A DNA stretch of 64,000 nt from Rossellomorea aquimaris (GTDB lineage Bacteria; Bacillota; Bacilli; Bacillales; Bacillaceae_B): the NCBI RefSeq assembly GCF_008180865.1, contig NZ_VTEX01000006.1:124281-188280 (forward strand), read 5' to 3'. Under the pieces are notes generated by a model. The model worked only from the letters and a program-made list of their open reading frames with translations, was not told the DNA's origin and did not search any database. A program made the translations under genes and the position numbers. Position 1 is the first letter of the stretch; each line of letters starts with the position of its first letter. Below, piece by piece: positions 54,940 through 64,000 of the stretch.

Positions 54940-56475
54940 ATGACGTCTCCACTGTTAGAAATGATCGATATCAATAAAACCTTCTCAGGAGTGAAAGCCC
55001 TAAAGAATGCAAGCTTCGATGTGAAAGAGGGAGAGGTTCATGCTCTGTTGGGGGCGAATGGTGCAGGTAAAAGCACGCTGATGAAGATTTTATCAGGAGC
55101 CTATGTGCAAGACAGCGGAGATATCATCCTTCACTCCGGGAAAAGAGACTATCAATCTCCGAAAGAAGCGAAGGAGCATGGGATTCATTGCGTATACCAG
55201 GAAGTGGACACGGCCATTGTCCCGGAACTTTCTGTAGCAGAAAATATCGTCCTTGATCAGTTTTCACAAAAAGGCTCCTTCTTTATTACAAAGAAGTCAT
55301 TAAAGAAAGAAGCATTGGAGGCACTCAGACGAGTTGGGGCAGAAGCGATCCCCCTCGGGCAGCCTGCGTCACACTTAAGTCTCGCTGAAAAGCAGCTGGT
55401 GCTCATTGCCAGAAGCCTGCTTCAAAAAGCGAAGATATTGATTTTAGATGAACCAACAGCACCACTAAGTTCTTCTGAGACGGAAAAATTATTCCGTGTC
55501 ATAGAAGATTTAAAGAAAGAGAGAGTGGGGGTCATTTTCATCTCTCACAGGCTCCCGGAAGTATTTCAGATTTCCGATCGTATTACTGTCATGCGAGACG
55601 GTGAGACCGTTGAAACGTATGAAACCTACCATACCACCTCCCAAAAGATCATTGAAGCCATGCTTGGAGGAACATATAGAGAGGAGTTTCAGAAAAGAAG
55701 GCTGCCAATCGGTGAAACGCTTTACGAAGTGAGAGGGCTGGCAGACGGGAAAAAGGTGAAGGACATCCATGTATCCGTGAAGGCAGGAGAAGTAGTCGGA
55801 GTGGTCGGACTTGTGGGAGCTGGAAAAACCGAGCTTGCCAAAGCCTTATTTGGAGCCTCTCAGGTAGAATCCGGTGACCATTTTCTGAAAGGAAAGAAGC
55901 TCACAATCCATTCTCCCCGGGACGCGGTTCAAAATGGCTTGGCGCTCATCCCGGAAGAAAGACGAAAAGAAGGATTGTTCATTCATGAATCTGTTCAGCA
56001 CAACCTAAGCTTTCCATCTTTAAGAAAAGTCTCCAACTGGTTATGGATCAACGGTCGCAGAGAACGTGAGCTGGCTCGTGAAAAAATCCGATCCCTGGGA
56101 ATTAAAACTGCTCATGAAGGAATCCAGGCTAACTTTTTAAGTGGAGGAAACCAGCAGAAGGTTTCAATAGGGAAATGGCTATCCGATGAAGCTTCGGTGT
56201 TTTTATTTGATGAACCGACGAAGGGTGTGGACGTGGGAGCGAAGAAGGAGATTTTCTCCCTGATTCAATCCCTTGCAGAAAAAGAGAAAGGCATTCTCTA
56301 TTTTTCCTGTGAAATACAAGAAATCCTGGTGATCTCGGACCGGATTCTCGTCATGTATGATGGCCGGATCGTCAAAGAACTGACAAAAGAAGAAGCAACT
56401 CAAGAACTCATATTGTTTTATGCTTCAGGAGGGATCCAAGCGCATGAAAGGCAAGATACTCGACTTACTATTTAA
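54940..56475 (+). CDS. RbsA-like double ATP-binding protein
   Basis: A 511-residue protein with two ABC domains. Domain 1: Walker A GANGAGKSTL, signature HLSLAEKQLVLIARS, Walker B ILILDEPTAPLS. Domain 2: degenerate Walker A VGLVGAGKTELAKA, signature LSGGNQQKVSIGKWL, FLFDEPTKGVDVGAKKEI. This is the sugar-importer (RbsA/MglA) layout. GGAG lies upstream of the ATG at 54940. The permease gene begins inside its last codons (overlap 32 bases). Confidence 0.95.
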   Translation: MTSPLLEMIDINKTFSGVKALKNASFDVKEGEVHALLGANGAGKSTLMKILSGAYVQDSGDIILHSGKRDYQSPKEAKEHGIHCVYQEVDTAIVPELSVAENIVLDQFSQKGSFFITKKSLKKEALEALRRVGAEAIPLGQPASHLSLAEKQLVLIARSLLQKAKILILDEPTAPLSSSETEKLFRVIEDLKKERVGVIFISHRLPEVFQISDRITVMRDGETVETYETYHTTSQKIIEAMLGGTYREEFQKRRLPIGETLYEVRGLADGKKVKDIHVSVKAGEVVGVVGLVGAGKTELAKALFGASQVESGDHFLKGKKLTIHSPRDAVQNGLALIPEERRKEGLFIHESVQHNLSFPSLRKVSNWLWINGRRERELAREKIRSLGIKTAHEGIQANFLSGGNQQKVSIGKWLSDEASVFLFDEPTKGVDVGAKKEIFSLIQSLAEKEKGILYFSCEIQEILVISDRILVMYDGRIVKELTKEEATQELILFYASGGIQAHERQDTRLTI

Positions 56476-57433
56476 ATACGGAGCCATCGTGTTGATGGCT
56501 GCAATTCTTCTGTTTTTCAGCTTATATAACCCGTTTTTCTTCACATATGGAAATCTATCAGACATTCTCCGCTCGATTTCCATCGTCACATTGGTCGCCA
56601 TAGGGGTCACCTTTACCCTTGTCGTTGATGGCTTTGACTTATCAGTGGGATCGACGGTTTCCCTGTCTACCGTTGTGACGGCTTCTTTGATGGTCTGGTA
56701 TGAAGCGCCGTTGTGGATCGTGCTCTTTGTTCCATTGTTGGTGGGAGCGGGAGTCGGGTTATTCAATTCTCTATTGATCGTGAAGTTTGGAATTCCGGAT
56801 TTGCTTGCTACATTAGGGGCGATGTATATCATTTCAGGTGTTCATCGGACGTATACAGAAGGATACTCGATCTACAATAATATGCCGATGACAACTGGCG
56901 GGACGGCCCCGGGGGAATTTTCCGAAGCGTTTCTCTGGATCGGCCAGGGAAAGTGGCTAGGGTTGCCGGTACCGGTATGGATCATGCTCGTGTTGGTCGG
57001 AATCGTCTATGTGATCATGCATTTCACTAGATGGGGACGGATTTTATACATGACAGGAGGTAACGCGGAAGCGTCACGCTTATCAGGTGTCAGAGTGACG
57101 CGGGTGAAATTGATTGCCTACGTTCTCTCAGGAGTATTCGCATCGATTGGGGGAATCCTGTTCACGGCCCGGGTCGGATCAGGACAGATGGATGCCGGTG
57201 CCCCGCTCCTGATGGAAGCGGTCGCCGCTGTGTTTGTCGGCTTTTCCGTCTTGGGTGCAGGAAAACCGAATATCCTCGGAACCTTCTTTGGAGCAGCCTT
57301 GATCGGGGTCCTGCTGAATGGATTGACGATGATGAATCTACCATACTATGCATTTGAAATTATTAAAGGAAGCGTACTGGTATTGGCACTGGCAGTGACG
57401 TATGTGCATGCCAAGAAAGTGCGTGGGGGTTGA
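56444..57433 (+). CDS. RbsC-like ABC transporter permease
   Basis: A 329-residue permease with about eight to ten membrane helices (AIVLMAAILLFFSLYNPFFF, VDGFDLSVGSTVSLSTVVTA, GNAEASRLSGVRVTRVKLIA, GIPDLLATLGAMYIISGV). Its DGFDLSVGS and GNxEAxRLSG match BPD_transp_2 members of ribose/AI-2 importers. AGGAGGG lies before the ATG at 56444 inside the ATPase gene. Third and last gene of the S-box operon. Confidence 0.94.
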   Translation: MKGKILDLLFKYGAIVLMAAILLFFSLYNPFFFTYGNLSDILRSISIVTLVAIGVTFTLVVDGFDLSVGSTVSLSTVVTASLMVWYEAPLWIVLFVPLLVGAGVGLFNSLLIVKFGIPDLLATLGAMYIISGVHRTYTEGYSIYNNMPMTTGGTAPGEFSEAFLWIGQGKWLGLPVPVWIMLVLVGIVYVIMHFTRWGRILYMTGGNAEASRLSGVRVTRVKLIAYVLSGVFASIGGILFTARVGSGQMDAGAPLLMEAVAAVFVGFSVLGAGKPNILGTFFGAALIGVLLNGLTMMNLPYYAFEIIKGSVLVLALAVTYVHAKKVRGG

Positions 57434-57442
57434 AGATAGTAA

Positions 57443-57478
57443 GAGAGGCATCCTATTTGGATGCCTCTCCTTCTTTTA
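57443..57478 (+). terminator. Terminator of the S-box operon
   Basis: GAGAGGCATCC-TATTT-GGATGCCTCTC with CTTCTTTT tail. Confidence 0.93.
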
Positions 57479-57486
57479 AGGGGGGA

Positions 57487-58011
57487 TTACTCCTCATACT
57501 CCTCCAACATCTCACGGATCACAAACCCCAGGGCGAAATAAAGATAAAGCGCCGCCATGCTGGAAGGAAAGCTCACTCGCTCACCTATTTCATCGCCTGG
57601 AAGCATGCCCTTGACCACTTTTGTATCCAGGTGAACACCGGCTAAGTCCAGCAGGTTCTCTCCACCCTCTACCAATCCAGAAACTGCCACGAACGGCACA
57701 CCTTCATCAGCCAGTTTTTTTCCTAACTCCACGGCATCCTCATCAGTTGAAAAGCGGCTGACGACTAATACTCGGTCAGCTTCCGTCAGCTCGGTGGAAT
57801 CTTCGTATCTTTTAGCGGAAGGTAGAGGTTCAGCACCAAACAAGGCCTCGGCTGTGACAGCTTCCATTTCCCCGTAGCCCTTAATATAGATATTTCCTTG
57901 TCCGATGGCGGCTTGGGCCAGCAGGCGGGCACCGTCTTCGATTTCGAATTCCTGCTTATCATAAATGCGTTTGAACAGTCCCGTTAACTGTGTCGTGAAC
58001 ATTTTTATCAT
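57487..58011 (-). CDS. ywjG: YwjG family protein (DUF2529)
   Basis: A 174-residue soluble protein (MIKMFTTQLTGLFKRIYDKQ, GNIYIKGYGEMEAVTAEALF, VLVVSRFSTDEDAVELGKKL) with a SIS-like fold by pattern. DUF2529; function unknown. The frame extends to 58053, but AGGAGAG is best spaced for ATG 58011, giving the B. subtilis length (172). Divergent from spo0F. Confidence 0.9.
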   Translation of the reverse strand: MIKMFTTQLTGLFKRIYDKQEFEIEDGARLLAQAAIGQGNIYIKGYGEMEAVTAEALFGAEPLPSAKRYEDSTELTEADRVLVVSRFSTDEDAVELGKKLADEGVPFVAVSGLVEGGENLLDLAGVHLDTKVVKGMLPGDEIGERVSFPSSMAALYLYFALGFVIREMLEEYEE

Positions 58012-58038
58012 GGAATAAACTCTCCTTATATATTTAGC

Positions 58039-58045
58039 TTCGACA
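58039..58045 (-). promoter_or_regulatory. Possible Spo0A box
   Basis: TGTCGAA on the minus strand, the 0A-box core, in the ywjG-spo0F spacer. B. subtilis spo0F is controlled by Spo0A-P from sites in the same place. Single short match. Confidence 0.4.
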
Positions 58046-58108
58046 TTTGTCATCGTAACGCTTATTATAAAGGGGAAAAAGGTCTTAAGTAAAATCTTGA
58101 TTAAAAGC

Positions 58109-58134
58109 AGGATTTTTTACAGTAAAAAGAGAAT
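58109..58134 (+). promoter_or_regulatory. SigH-type promoter of spo0F
   Basis: AGGATTT (58109-58115), 14 bases, AGAAT (58130-58134), matching the sigma H consensus RnAGGAwwT N14 nGAAT. spo0F of B. subtilis has a sigma H promoter. Confidence 0.8.
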
Positions 58135-58215
58135 TAGTAATAAATATACAATTATTAGTCGGTTATTTAGCTCAGTAATACATAATTTACTTTAATACGA
58201 AGGGGATTGGGATGA

Positions 58216-58578
58216 ATGAACGAGAAAATTCTTATTGTAGACGATCAATTTGGTATTAGGATTCTATTAAATGAAGTATTACAAAAGGAAGGCTACCAAA
58301 CATTTCAGGCAGCGAACGGTATCCAGGCGCTTGAAATTGTAGATCAGCATTCCCCTGATTTGGTTTTGCTGGATATGAAGATCCCGGGTATGGATGGGAT
58401 CGAAATTTTGAAGAGAATGAAGCAGAAGGATGCTGATATCCGCGTCATTATTATGACGGCATACGGGGAACTGGACATGATTCAGGAAGCAAAGGATCTG
58501 GGGGCGCTTACTCACTTTGCGAAACCGTTTGATATCGATGACATCAGGCAGGCTGTGAAACAATATATTCCAGCTTGA
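58216..58578 (+). CDS. spo0F: Sporulation phosphorelay protein Spo0F
   Basis: A 120-residue single-domain response regulator that carries phosphate between the sensor kinases and Spo0B. Acid pocket Asp9/Asp10, phosphorylation site Asp53 ([13 protein letters not shown]), Thr81 and Lys103 (FAKPF) are all present. No output domain. Slightly shorter at the C-terminus than B. subtilis (124). GGGGATTGGG precedes the ATG. Driven by a sigma H promoter. Confidence 0.97.
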   Translation: MNEKILIVDDQFGIRILLNEVLQKEGYQTFQAANGIQALEIVDQHSPDLVLLDMKIPGMDGIEILKRMKQKDADIRVIIMTAYGELDMIQEAKDLGALTHFAKPFDIDDIRQAVKQYIPA

Positions 58579-58632
58579 TAGTATTATTTGAATAGTGAAA
58601 ATAGTAGTATTTTTATCAATTCGCCTCTGCAG

Positions 58633-58662
58633 TTGGTAAAATCAATTCTGTTTTGGTATGAT
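58633..58662 (+). promoter_or_regulatory. Possible promoter of fbaA
   Basis: TTGGTA (58633-58638), 18 bases, TATGAT (58657-58662), about 95 bases before fbaA. Confidence 0.45.
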
Positions 58663-58758
58663 ACAAGTGAAATTGTAAACAATGTCACATGGTGCTATGA
58701 ATATCACCGCCATTTCTACTAGAATGGTTCACTGACTGAATAAAAGGAGGAAATTACT

Positions 58759-59619
58759 ATGCCTTTAGTTTCAATGAAAGACATGCTAATTCAAGCAAAA
58801 GAAAATAGCTATGCGGTAGGTCAATTCAACCTGAATAACCTTGAGTTCACTCAAGCGATCCTACAAGCTGCTGAAGAAGAAAAATCACCTGTCATCCTTG
58901 GTGTTTCTGAAGGGGCAGCACGTTACATGAGCGGTTTCAAAACAGTTGTGAAAATGGTCGAAGGTCTTATGGAAGACTTGAACATCACAGTACCTGTTGC
59001 GATTCACTTAGACCACGGTTCAAGCTATGACAAATGTAAAGAAGCAATCGATGCAGGTTTCACTTCTGTCATGATCGACGCTTCTCACGGTCCTTTCGAG
59101 GAAAACATTGAAATCACTTCTAAGGTGGTTGAATATGCTCACTCTAAAGGTGTTTCTGTTGAAGCTGAGCTTGGAACTGTTGGTGGACAAGAGGATGACG
59201 TAGTAGCAGATGGCGTTATCTATGCAGATCCTAAAGAGTGTCAAGAATTAGTAGAGCGTACTGGTATCGATACACTTGCGCCTGCACTTGGTTCTGTTCA
59301 CGGTCCTTACAAAGGTGAACCGAATCTTGGATTCAAAGAAATGGAAGAAATCGGTGCAGCGACTGGAGTACCTCTAGTACTTCACGGTGGTACTGGAATT
59401 CCGACAAAAGACATCCAAAAAGCGATTTCTTACGGAACGGCGAAAATCAACGTAAACACTGAAAACCAAATTGCTTCTGCCAAAGCGGTACGTGAAGTAC
59501 TTGCAGCTGACACAGAAGTATATGATCCACGTAAATACATGGGTCCTGCCCGTGAAGCGATCAAAGCGACAGTTGCTGGCAAAATGCGCGAATTTGGTTC
59601 TTCTAACCAAGCTAAATAA
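58759..59619 (+). CDS. fbaA: Fructose-1,6-bisphosphate aldolase, class II
   Basis: A 286-residue zinc aldolase of glycolysis and gluconeogenesis. Zinc and active-site segments: [57 protein letters not shown] and [17 protein letters not shown] precedes the ATG. Codon use is strongly biased as in a highly expressed gene. Followed by tal. A GGGACTG/CAGTCCC hairpin at 59698-59742 lies after it. Confidence 0.97.
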   Translation: MPLVSMKDMLIQAKENSYAVGQFNLNNLEFTQAILQAAEEEKSPVILGVSEGAARYMSGFKTVVKMVEGLMEDLNITVPVAIHLDHGSSYDKCKEAIDAGFTSVMIDASHGPFEENIEITSKVVEYAHSKGVSVEAELGTVGGQEDDVVADGVIYADPKECQELVERTGIDTLAPALGSVHGPYKGEPNLGFKEMEEIGAATGVPLVLHGGTGIPTKDIQKAISYGTAKINVNTENQIASAKAVREVLAADTEVYDPRKYMGPAREAIKATVAGKMREFGSSNQAK

Positions 59620-59794
59620 TAGGTAATGTTTGGAAAGTTCTTGATGATAGATTACAGGCTTTCCGAATGTGGTAGAAATAGAATGAAGCTGTAGGATGGG
59701 ACTGGCACCAGGAAAGGGTTGATACCTTTTTGGGTCAGTCCCTTCCGTTCATTAAAAGATGATTGAAAATTTTGTCGAAAATGGGGTATAGTTA

Positions 59795-60436
59795 ATGAAA
59801 TTTTTCATAGACACAGCAAACATGAGTGAAATTCAAGAAGCATTTGAATGGGGGATTCTTTCAGGAGTGACAACGAATCCGTCGCTTGTAGCGAAAGAAA
59901 AAAACGTGACATTTGAAGATCGTTTAAAGGAAATCACAGATTTAGTGCCTGGATCTGTAAGCGCTGAAGTCATCGCGACAGACGCTGAAGGAATGATCAA
60001 AGAGGGCAGGGAGCTTGCAAAGATCGCGCCTAACATTACGGTTAAGCTTCCTATGACGCCGGATGGCTTGAAAGCGACATCTACTTTTGCTAAAGAAGGA
60101 ATTAAGACAAATGTGACGCTGATTTTCAGTGCGAACCAGGCGCTTTTAGCGGCTCGTGCTGGAGCGACGTATGTTTCGCCTTTTTTAGGAAGATTAGATG
60201 ATATCGGTCATGATGGCCTTGAGCTTGTATCCAAAATCGCTGAAATCTTTGCGATTCACGGCCTGGAAACAGAGATCATTGCGGCATCGACCCGCCATCC
60301 ACAGCATATTACAGAAGCCGCTTTAAGAGGGGCTCATATTGCGACAGTGCCTTTGAAAGTGTTGAAGCAATTGTTCCAGCATCCCCTTACGGATAAAGGA
60401 ATCGATGCATTCCTGAATGATTGGAACAACCGCTAA
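59795..60436 (+). CDS. tal: Transaldolase (small, FSA/Tal type)
   Basis: A 213-residue TIM-barrel enzyme of the short transaldolase / fructose-6-phosphate aldolase group. The Schiff-base Lys84 lies in [36 protein letters not shown] and [20 protein letters not shown] are diagnostic. Matches B. subtilis YwjH/Tal (212). GGGGTATAG is a weak ribosome binding site. Confidence 0.95.
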   Translation: MKFFIDTANMSEIQEAFEWGILSGVTTNPSLVAKEKNVTFEDRLKEITDLVPGSVSAEVIATDAEGMIKEGRELAKIAPNITVKLPMTPDGLKATSTFAKEGIKTNVTLIFSANQALLAARAGATYVSPFLGRLDDIGHDGLELVSKIAEIFAIHGLETEIIAASTRHPQHITEAALRGAHIATVPLKVLKQLFQHPLTDKGIDAFLNDWNNR

Positions 60437-60627
60437 TTTAAGTCAATTTGTCTAAGCCAAAAAAAATTCGTTTATCCTATACATGTTTTGACGAATTATG
60501 TATACACTAGTAGACAATACCTCTTAGAACGTCTTCTTTTGGAAAAATAATCCTTTTTGTTTTTGGTGTGCGGAGTCTGACAGCCATTGGGTCTTCCTCA
60601 TCAATGAACAGTGGAAGGGAGTTTAAT

Positions 60628-61911
60628 ATGGAAAAGCTAAAAATTGCAGGAGGTTATCCCCTTGAAGGTACCATTAAAGTCAGTGGGGCCAAAAATAGTG
60701 CGGTAGCCTTGATCCCGGCAACCATTCTTGCTGATTCACCAGTCACAATTGAAGGGTTACCAGACATCTCTGATGTACGGACGCTGAAAGATCTATTAGA
60801 AGAGATCGGTGGTTCCGTCAATTTGGAAGATGGGGATATGAGTGTAGATCCAAGTCAAATGGTGTCCATGCCTTTACCGAGCGGGAAGGTAAAAAAGCTT
60901 CGTGCTTCTTATTATTTAATGGGAGCGATGCTTGGACGATTCAAAAAAGCGGTCATCGGATTACCAGGTGGATGTCATCTTGGTCCACGTCCGATTGACC
61001 AGCATATTAAAGGCTTCGAGGCTCTCGGAGCAGAAGTGACGAATGAACAGGGTGCGATATATCTTCGTGCCGAAGAATTAAGGGGTGCCCGTATTTACCT
61101 GGACGTAGTCAGTGTAGGAGCAACGATCAACATCATGCTTGCGGCAGTACGCGCAAAAGGCAGAACGATCATTGAAAATGCGGCAAAAGAACCTGAGATC
61201 ATTGACGTAGCTACATTACTAAGTAATATGGGTGCGAAGATCAAAGGAGCAGGGACCGATGTGATCCGTATTGATGGTGTAGACGAGCTTCACGGCTGCC
61301 GCCACACAATCATTCCTGACCGCATTGAAGCAGGAACGTTCATGATCCTTGCAGCAGCTGTCGGTAAAGGCGTACTTGTTGACAACGTTATCCCGTTACA
61401 TATGGAATCGGTCATCGCCAAGCTGCGTGAAATGGGCGTACCCGTTGAAACAAACGACGACCAGATCTACATCGGAAGAGCGGACAAGCTCAAATCCGTT
61501 GATGTGAAAACACTGGTGTATCCTGGTTTCCCAACAGATCTGCAGCAGCCGTTCACCACGTTATTGAACCGGGCAGAAGGTTCCGCTGTCGTAACAGACA
61601 CCATCTATTCAGCCCGCTTCAAGCATATTGATGAACTGAGAAGAATGAATGCGACGATCAAGGTGGAAGGTCGCTCGGCCATCGTCAATGGACCTGTACA
61701 ATTACAAGGTGCCAAAGTGAAAGCAAGTGACCTCCGCGCAGGAGCAGCTCTTGTCATCGCCGGCTTAATGGCAGAAGGAATCACTGAAGTAACCGGTCTC
61801 GAACATATCGACCGCGGATACAGCGACCTCGTTGCCAAACTCGAAGGCCTTGGAGCAACAATCTGGCGTGAAAAGATGTCAGCGGAAGAACTGGAGCAGA
61901 TGAAGTCGTAG
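60628..61911 (+). CDS. murAB: UDP-N-acetylglucosamine 1-carboxyvinyltransferase (MurAB/MurZ)
   Basis: A 427-residue enolpyruvyl transferase catalysing the first committed step of peptidoglycan synthesis. Lys22 ([10 protein letters not shown]) and the fosfomycin-target Cys116 ([20 protein letters not shown]) are present; [10 protein letters not shown] and [11 protein letters not shown] follow. ATG 60628 follows AAGGGAG. The position before glpX and rho identifies the second copy (MurAB, also called MurZ) rather than MurAA near the ATP synthase genes. Confidence 0.95.
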   Translation: MEKLKIAGGYPLEGTIKVSGAKNSAVALIPATILADSPVTIEGLPDISDVRTLKDLLEEIGGSVNLEDGDMSVDPSQMVSMPLPSGKVKKLRASYYLMGAMLGRFKKAVIGLPGGCHLGPRPIDQHIKGFEALGAEVTNEQGAIYLRAEELRGARIYLDVVSVGATINIMLAAVRAKGRTIIENAAKEPEIIDVATLLSNMGAKIKGAGTDVIRIDGVDELHGCRHTIIPDRIEAGTFMILAAAVGKGVLVDNVIPLHMESVIAKLREMGVPVETNDDQIYIGRADKLKSVDVKTLVYPGFPTDLQQPFTTLLNRAEGSAVVTDTIYSARFKHIDELRRMNATIKVEGRSAIVNGPVQLQGAKVKASDLRAGAALVIAGLMAEGITEVTGLEHIDRGYSDLVAKLEGLGATIWREKMSAEELEQMKS

Positions 61912-62045
61912 TTTCGTAAAGCTGTACTATTGTAAAGGTGGTTAATTCCCTTAAATTTTTCCAATATGACCAGTTCTTTTTCGCCTGAATGAACCATTGT
62001 GTCCTACTTTTTTCTAAAAAAAGTCTCTCCATCCCCTTTAATGTG

Positions 62046-62074
62046 TTACAATAAATCTGTTAATATGTTATACA
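62046..62074 (+). promoter_or_regulatory. Possible promoter of glpX
   Basis: TTACAA (62046-62051), 17 bases, TATACA (62069-62074), 47 bases before the ATG. Confidence 0.5.
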
Positions 62075-62120
62075 ATTAAAGGATATTGTAAAACAAAAGG
62101 GAATACGGGAGGCTATATAC

Positions 62121-63083
62121 ATGGAAAGAAGTTTATCAATGGAGCTTGTTCGAGTAACAGAAGGGGCTGCCCTTGCATCAGCCCGCTGGATGGGTCGCGG
62201 TAAGAAGGATGAAGCAGATGATGCTGCAACCTCTGCCATGCGCGATGTATTCGACACAGTACCGATGAAGGGAACAGTTGTCATCGGGGAAGGTGAAATG
62301 GATGAAGCTCCAATGCTTTATATCGGTGAGAAACTAGGGACAGGCTATGGTCCACGTGTTGATGTGGCCGTCGATCCGTTGGAAGGAACGAATATCGTTG
62401 CTTCCGGAGGCTGGAATGCACTTGCGGTACTCGCGGTGGCAGACCACGGAAACCTACTGAACGCACCGGATATGTATATGGATAAAATCGCAGTAGGACC
62501 GGAAGCGGTTGGGGAAATTGATATCAACGCTTCTGTTATCGATAATCTGAAAGCCGTTGCAAAAGCAAAGAACAAGGACATTGAAGACGTAGTTGCTACC
62601 GTCTTAAATCGTCCTCGTCATGAGCATATCATCCAGCAGCTGAGAGAAGCGGGAGCCCGTATTAAACTGATCAATGATGGTGACGTAGCAGGAGCTATGA
62701 ACACAGCATTCGATCATACGGGTGTAGATATTCTATTCGGTTCGGGTGGCGCTCCAGAAGGAGTACTTGCTGCCGTTGCGCTGAAATGCTTAGGTGGAGA
62801 AATTCAAGGTAAGCTTTTACCACAGAACGATGCCGAACTGCAGCGCTGTATCAGCATGGGGCTGGATGTGGACAAGATTCTTCGAATGGAAGACCTCGTA
62901 TGCGGTGATGATGCGATCTTTGCAGCAACAGGTGTGACGGACGGCGAACTGTTAAGAGGTGTTCAGCTTAAAGGGACATACGGATTGACCCATTCGGTCG
63001 TTATGCGTGCGAAGTCTGGGACTGTCCGCTTCATAGACGGCCGCCACAGTCTTCAGAAAAAGCCAAACCTGGTCATGAGATAA
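62121..63083 (+). CDS. glpX: Fructose-1,6-bisphosphatase, class II (GlpX)
   Basis: A 320-residue gluconeogenic phosphatase. Features: [80 protein letters not shown] and [12 protein letters not shown]. Li+-sensitive fold and metal ligands (Asp, Glu in GEGEMDEA and DPLEGTN) intact. Length as in B. subtilis (321). Followed by a large terminator. Confidence 0.96.
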   Translation: MERSLSMELVRVTEGAALASARWMGRGKKDEADDAATSAMRDVFDTVPMKGTVVIGEGEMDEAPMLYIGEKLGTGYGPRVDVAVDPLEGTNIVASGGWNALAVLAVADHGNLLNAPDMYMDKIAVGPEAVGEIDINASVIDNLKAVAKAKNKDIEDVVATVLNRPRHEHIIQQLREAGARIKLINDGDVAGAMNTAFDHTGVDILFGSGGAPEGVLAAVALKCLGGEIQGKLLPQNDAELQRCISMGLDVDKILRMEDLVCGDDAIFAATGVTDGELLRGVQLKGTYGLTHSVVMRAKSGTVRFIDGRHSLQKKPNLVMR

Positions 63084-63123
63084 TATATATAAGAAACATT
63101 GAGAGAGAAACCAACTCTTCTTA

Positions 63124-63197
63124 ATAAGAGATGAGGGATGGGCAGAGTGTCTTACCATTTCTGCCCATGACCACTCTTATCACTCACTTTTTTTCTT
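63124..63197 (+). terminator. Terminator of glpX
   Basis: Outer ATAAGAG/CTCTTAT and inner ATGGGCAGA/TCTGCCCAT stems, followed by T7. Confidence 0.85.
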
Positions 63198-63420
63198 CAT
63201 AGGTGAAAAAATGCTGCCTATCTACAAATTTACCTTCCTTTTTTTACCCAGTCATTGATTCTTGATTAAAAGTATGGTTACAATAGATAAGGTTTTTATC
63301 TTCAGCATTTTTTCTATTTGTTTATGCTTCAACATATTTCTTCATTTTTAGAAAAATCTACCCATATTTGGCTCTTTTCTAAAAGATAGATATTTATTTG
63401 TGAAAGAGATTAAAAGTAAG

Positions 63421-63545
63421 TTGATTGGAGCGGAAGGTGCTCGACTCCTGCGGGAATAGCGGGAAAGTTGAGACCCCGCAGGGCAAAGCCCGAGGAGGCT
63501 CAACTCACGCCCCGCGGAAAGCGAGCATCCTGTAGCGGAAATCAA
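63421..63545 (+). repeat. Structured repeat R4 (about 125 bp)
   Basis: Sister of R3 with TTGATT/AATCAA ends and paired substitutions: GTTGAG/CTCAAC replaces GGTGAG/CTCACC and GGGC-AAA-GCCC replaces GGC-GAA-GCC. It occupies the rho promoter-side region. The rest of the 534-base glpX-rho gap shows no gene. Confidence 0.93.
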
Positions 63546-63617
63546 CCTCTACTCTCTCGTGAAAAATAACAACAAAGTTTTATTTTAAGGTAGGACAAAT
63601 TAATAAAGCGTGGTGTC

Positions 63618-64000
63618 ATGATGGAAGAGTTAACAATTTCTAGCTTAGAAAATATGAAGCTTAAAGAGCTTTATGAGCTGGCCAAACAATACAAAGTTTC
63701 TTATTATAGTAAATTAACAAAAAAAGAATTGATATTCGCTATCCTTAAAGTTCGAGCAGAACAAGAAGGCTTCTTCTTTATGGAAGGGGTTCTTGAAATC
63801 ATCCAATCAGAGGGCTTCGGTTTCTTACGACCGATCAACTATTCTCCAAGCTCTGAGGATATTTATATCTCTGCGTCACAGATCCGCCGTTTCGATCTTC
63901 GTAACGGGGATAAGGTATCGGGTAAGGTGCGCCCTCCGAAGGAAAACGAGCGTTATTTCGGACTGCTTCATGTTGAAATGGTCAATGGAGAAGAGCCTGA
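63618..64000 (+). CDS. rho: Transcription termination factor Rho (5' part only)
   Basis: The first 127 codons of rho, running off the right edge. Residues 5-50 form the Rho N-terminal helical domain (SLENMKLKELYELAKQYKVS, KLTKKELIFAILK). Residues 55-120 begin the OB-fold RNA-binding domain (GVLEIIQSEGFGFLRPINYS, DIYISASQIRRFDLRNGDKV, SGKVRPPKENERYFGLLHVE). Two ATG codons in a row; the ribosome binding site is weak (GTGGTG). Position after murAB-glpX is as in B. subtilis. Confidence 0.95.
   Translation, partial: MMEELTISSLENMKLKELYELAKQYKVSYYSKLTKKELIFAILKVRAEQEGFFFMEGVLEIIQSEGFGFLRPINYSPSSEDIYISASQIRRFDLRNGDKVSGKVRPPKENERYFGLLHVEMVNGEEP

Noticed and set aside
63348..63545. A 65-codon open frame before rho
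   Set aside because: It is the reverse reading of repeat R4, whose paired arms explain the lack of stops.

Overview
The window is chromosomal DNA from a Bacillaceae member, probably a Bacillus sensu lato or Rossellomorea-like species (an inference from family-level recognition, not a database match). Moderate GC, strong AGGAGG-type ribosome binding sites and frequent TTG/GTG starts fit this. So do sporulation genes (gerQ, rsfA, pbpG, spo0F), bacillithiol genes, a SigB-type promoter, a perfect parS site and an S-box riboswitch. From about 13.5 kb to the right edge the gene order follows the Bacillus subtilis segment pdxK - ung - ywdI - ywdK - gerQ - hemQ - pta - lipL - rsfA - ywfO - ywgA - ywhBCD - pbpG - speEB - ywiB - argS - uvsE - clsB - fadF - acd - icmF - rpoE - pyrG - ywjG - spo0F - fbaA - tal - murA - glpX - rho, with local insertions.

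Layout. 0-4.1 kb: a truncated AtoE-like fatty acid transporter, a BCCT betaine transporter, a HAD phosphatase and a secreted sugar-dehydrogenase lipoprotein. 4.1-8.6 kb is the most unusual part. It holds a 32-residue holin-like toxin gene, a nucleoside hydrolase whose ribosome binding site lies in a perfect 10-bp hairpin, and a lysis-type cassette (M15 peptidase, Amidase_3 amidase, YvrJ-like protein, two-helix holin-like protein). Next to these is a split sigma factor pair resembling SigO/RsoA. The cassette and the sigma operon share a promoter-like motif. 8.6-15 kb: an SDR, a TetR-controlled ABC-2 exporter with two identical inverted operators, bacillithiol genes, pdxK and a SigB-type stress gene. 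15-38 kb is the conserved backbone (DNA repair, haem, acetate, lipoate, sporulation, polyamines, ArgS, cardiolipin). 38-50 kb is lipid and branched-chain catabolism (fadF, thiolase, hydroxyacyl-CoA dehydrogenase, two acyl-CoA dehydrogenases, TetR, icmF), with FadR-type operators and a cre site. 50-64 kb holds rpoE, pyrG with a CTP-sensing attenuator, an inserted SAM-riboswitch-controlled sugar-type ABC transporter, then spo0F, fbaA, tal, murA, glpX and the start of rho.

Intergenic regions are rich in repeats. There are four dispersed copies of a ~120-bp structured repeat, three tandem copies of a different 126-bp structured repeat, and a pair of 99-bp repeats flanking one acyl-CoA dehydrogenase gene. 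There are also several micro-arrays with a 20-25 bp period and a recurring 12-mer near speE/speB. Paired changes between copies of the two larger families suggest they are selected as folded RNA or DNA.

The best candidate for an undescribed system is the lysis-like cassette coupled to a two-subunit sigma factor at 5.4-8.1 kb. The riboswitch-controlled RbsABC-like transporter is second. All functional calls rest on family recognition from translated sequence; no searches were run.
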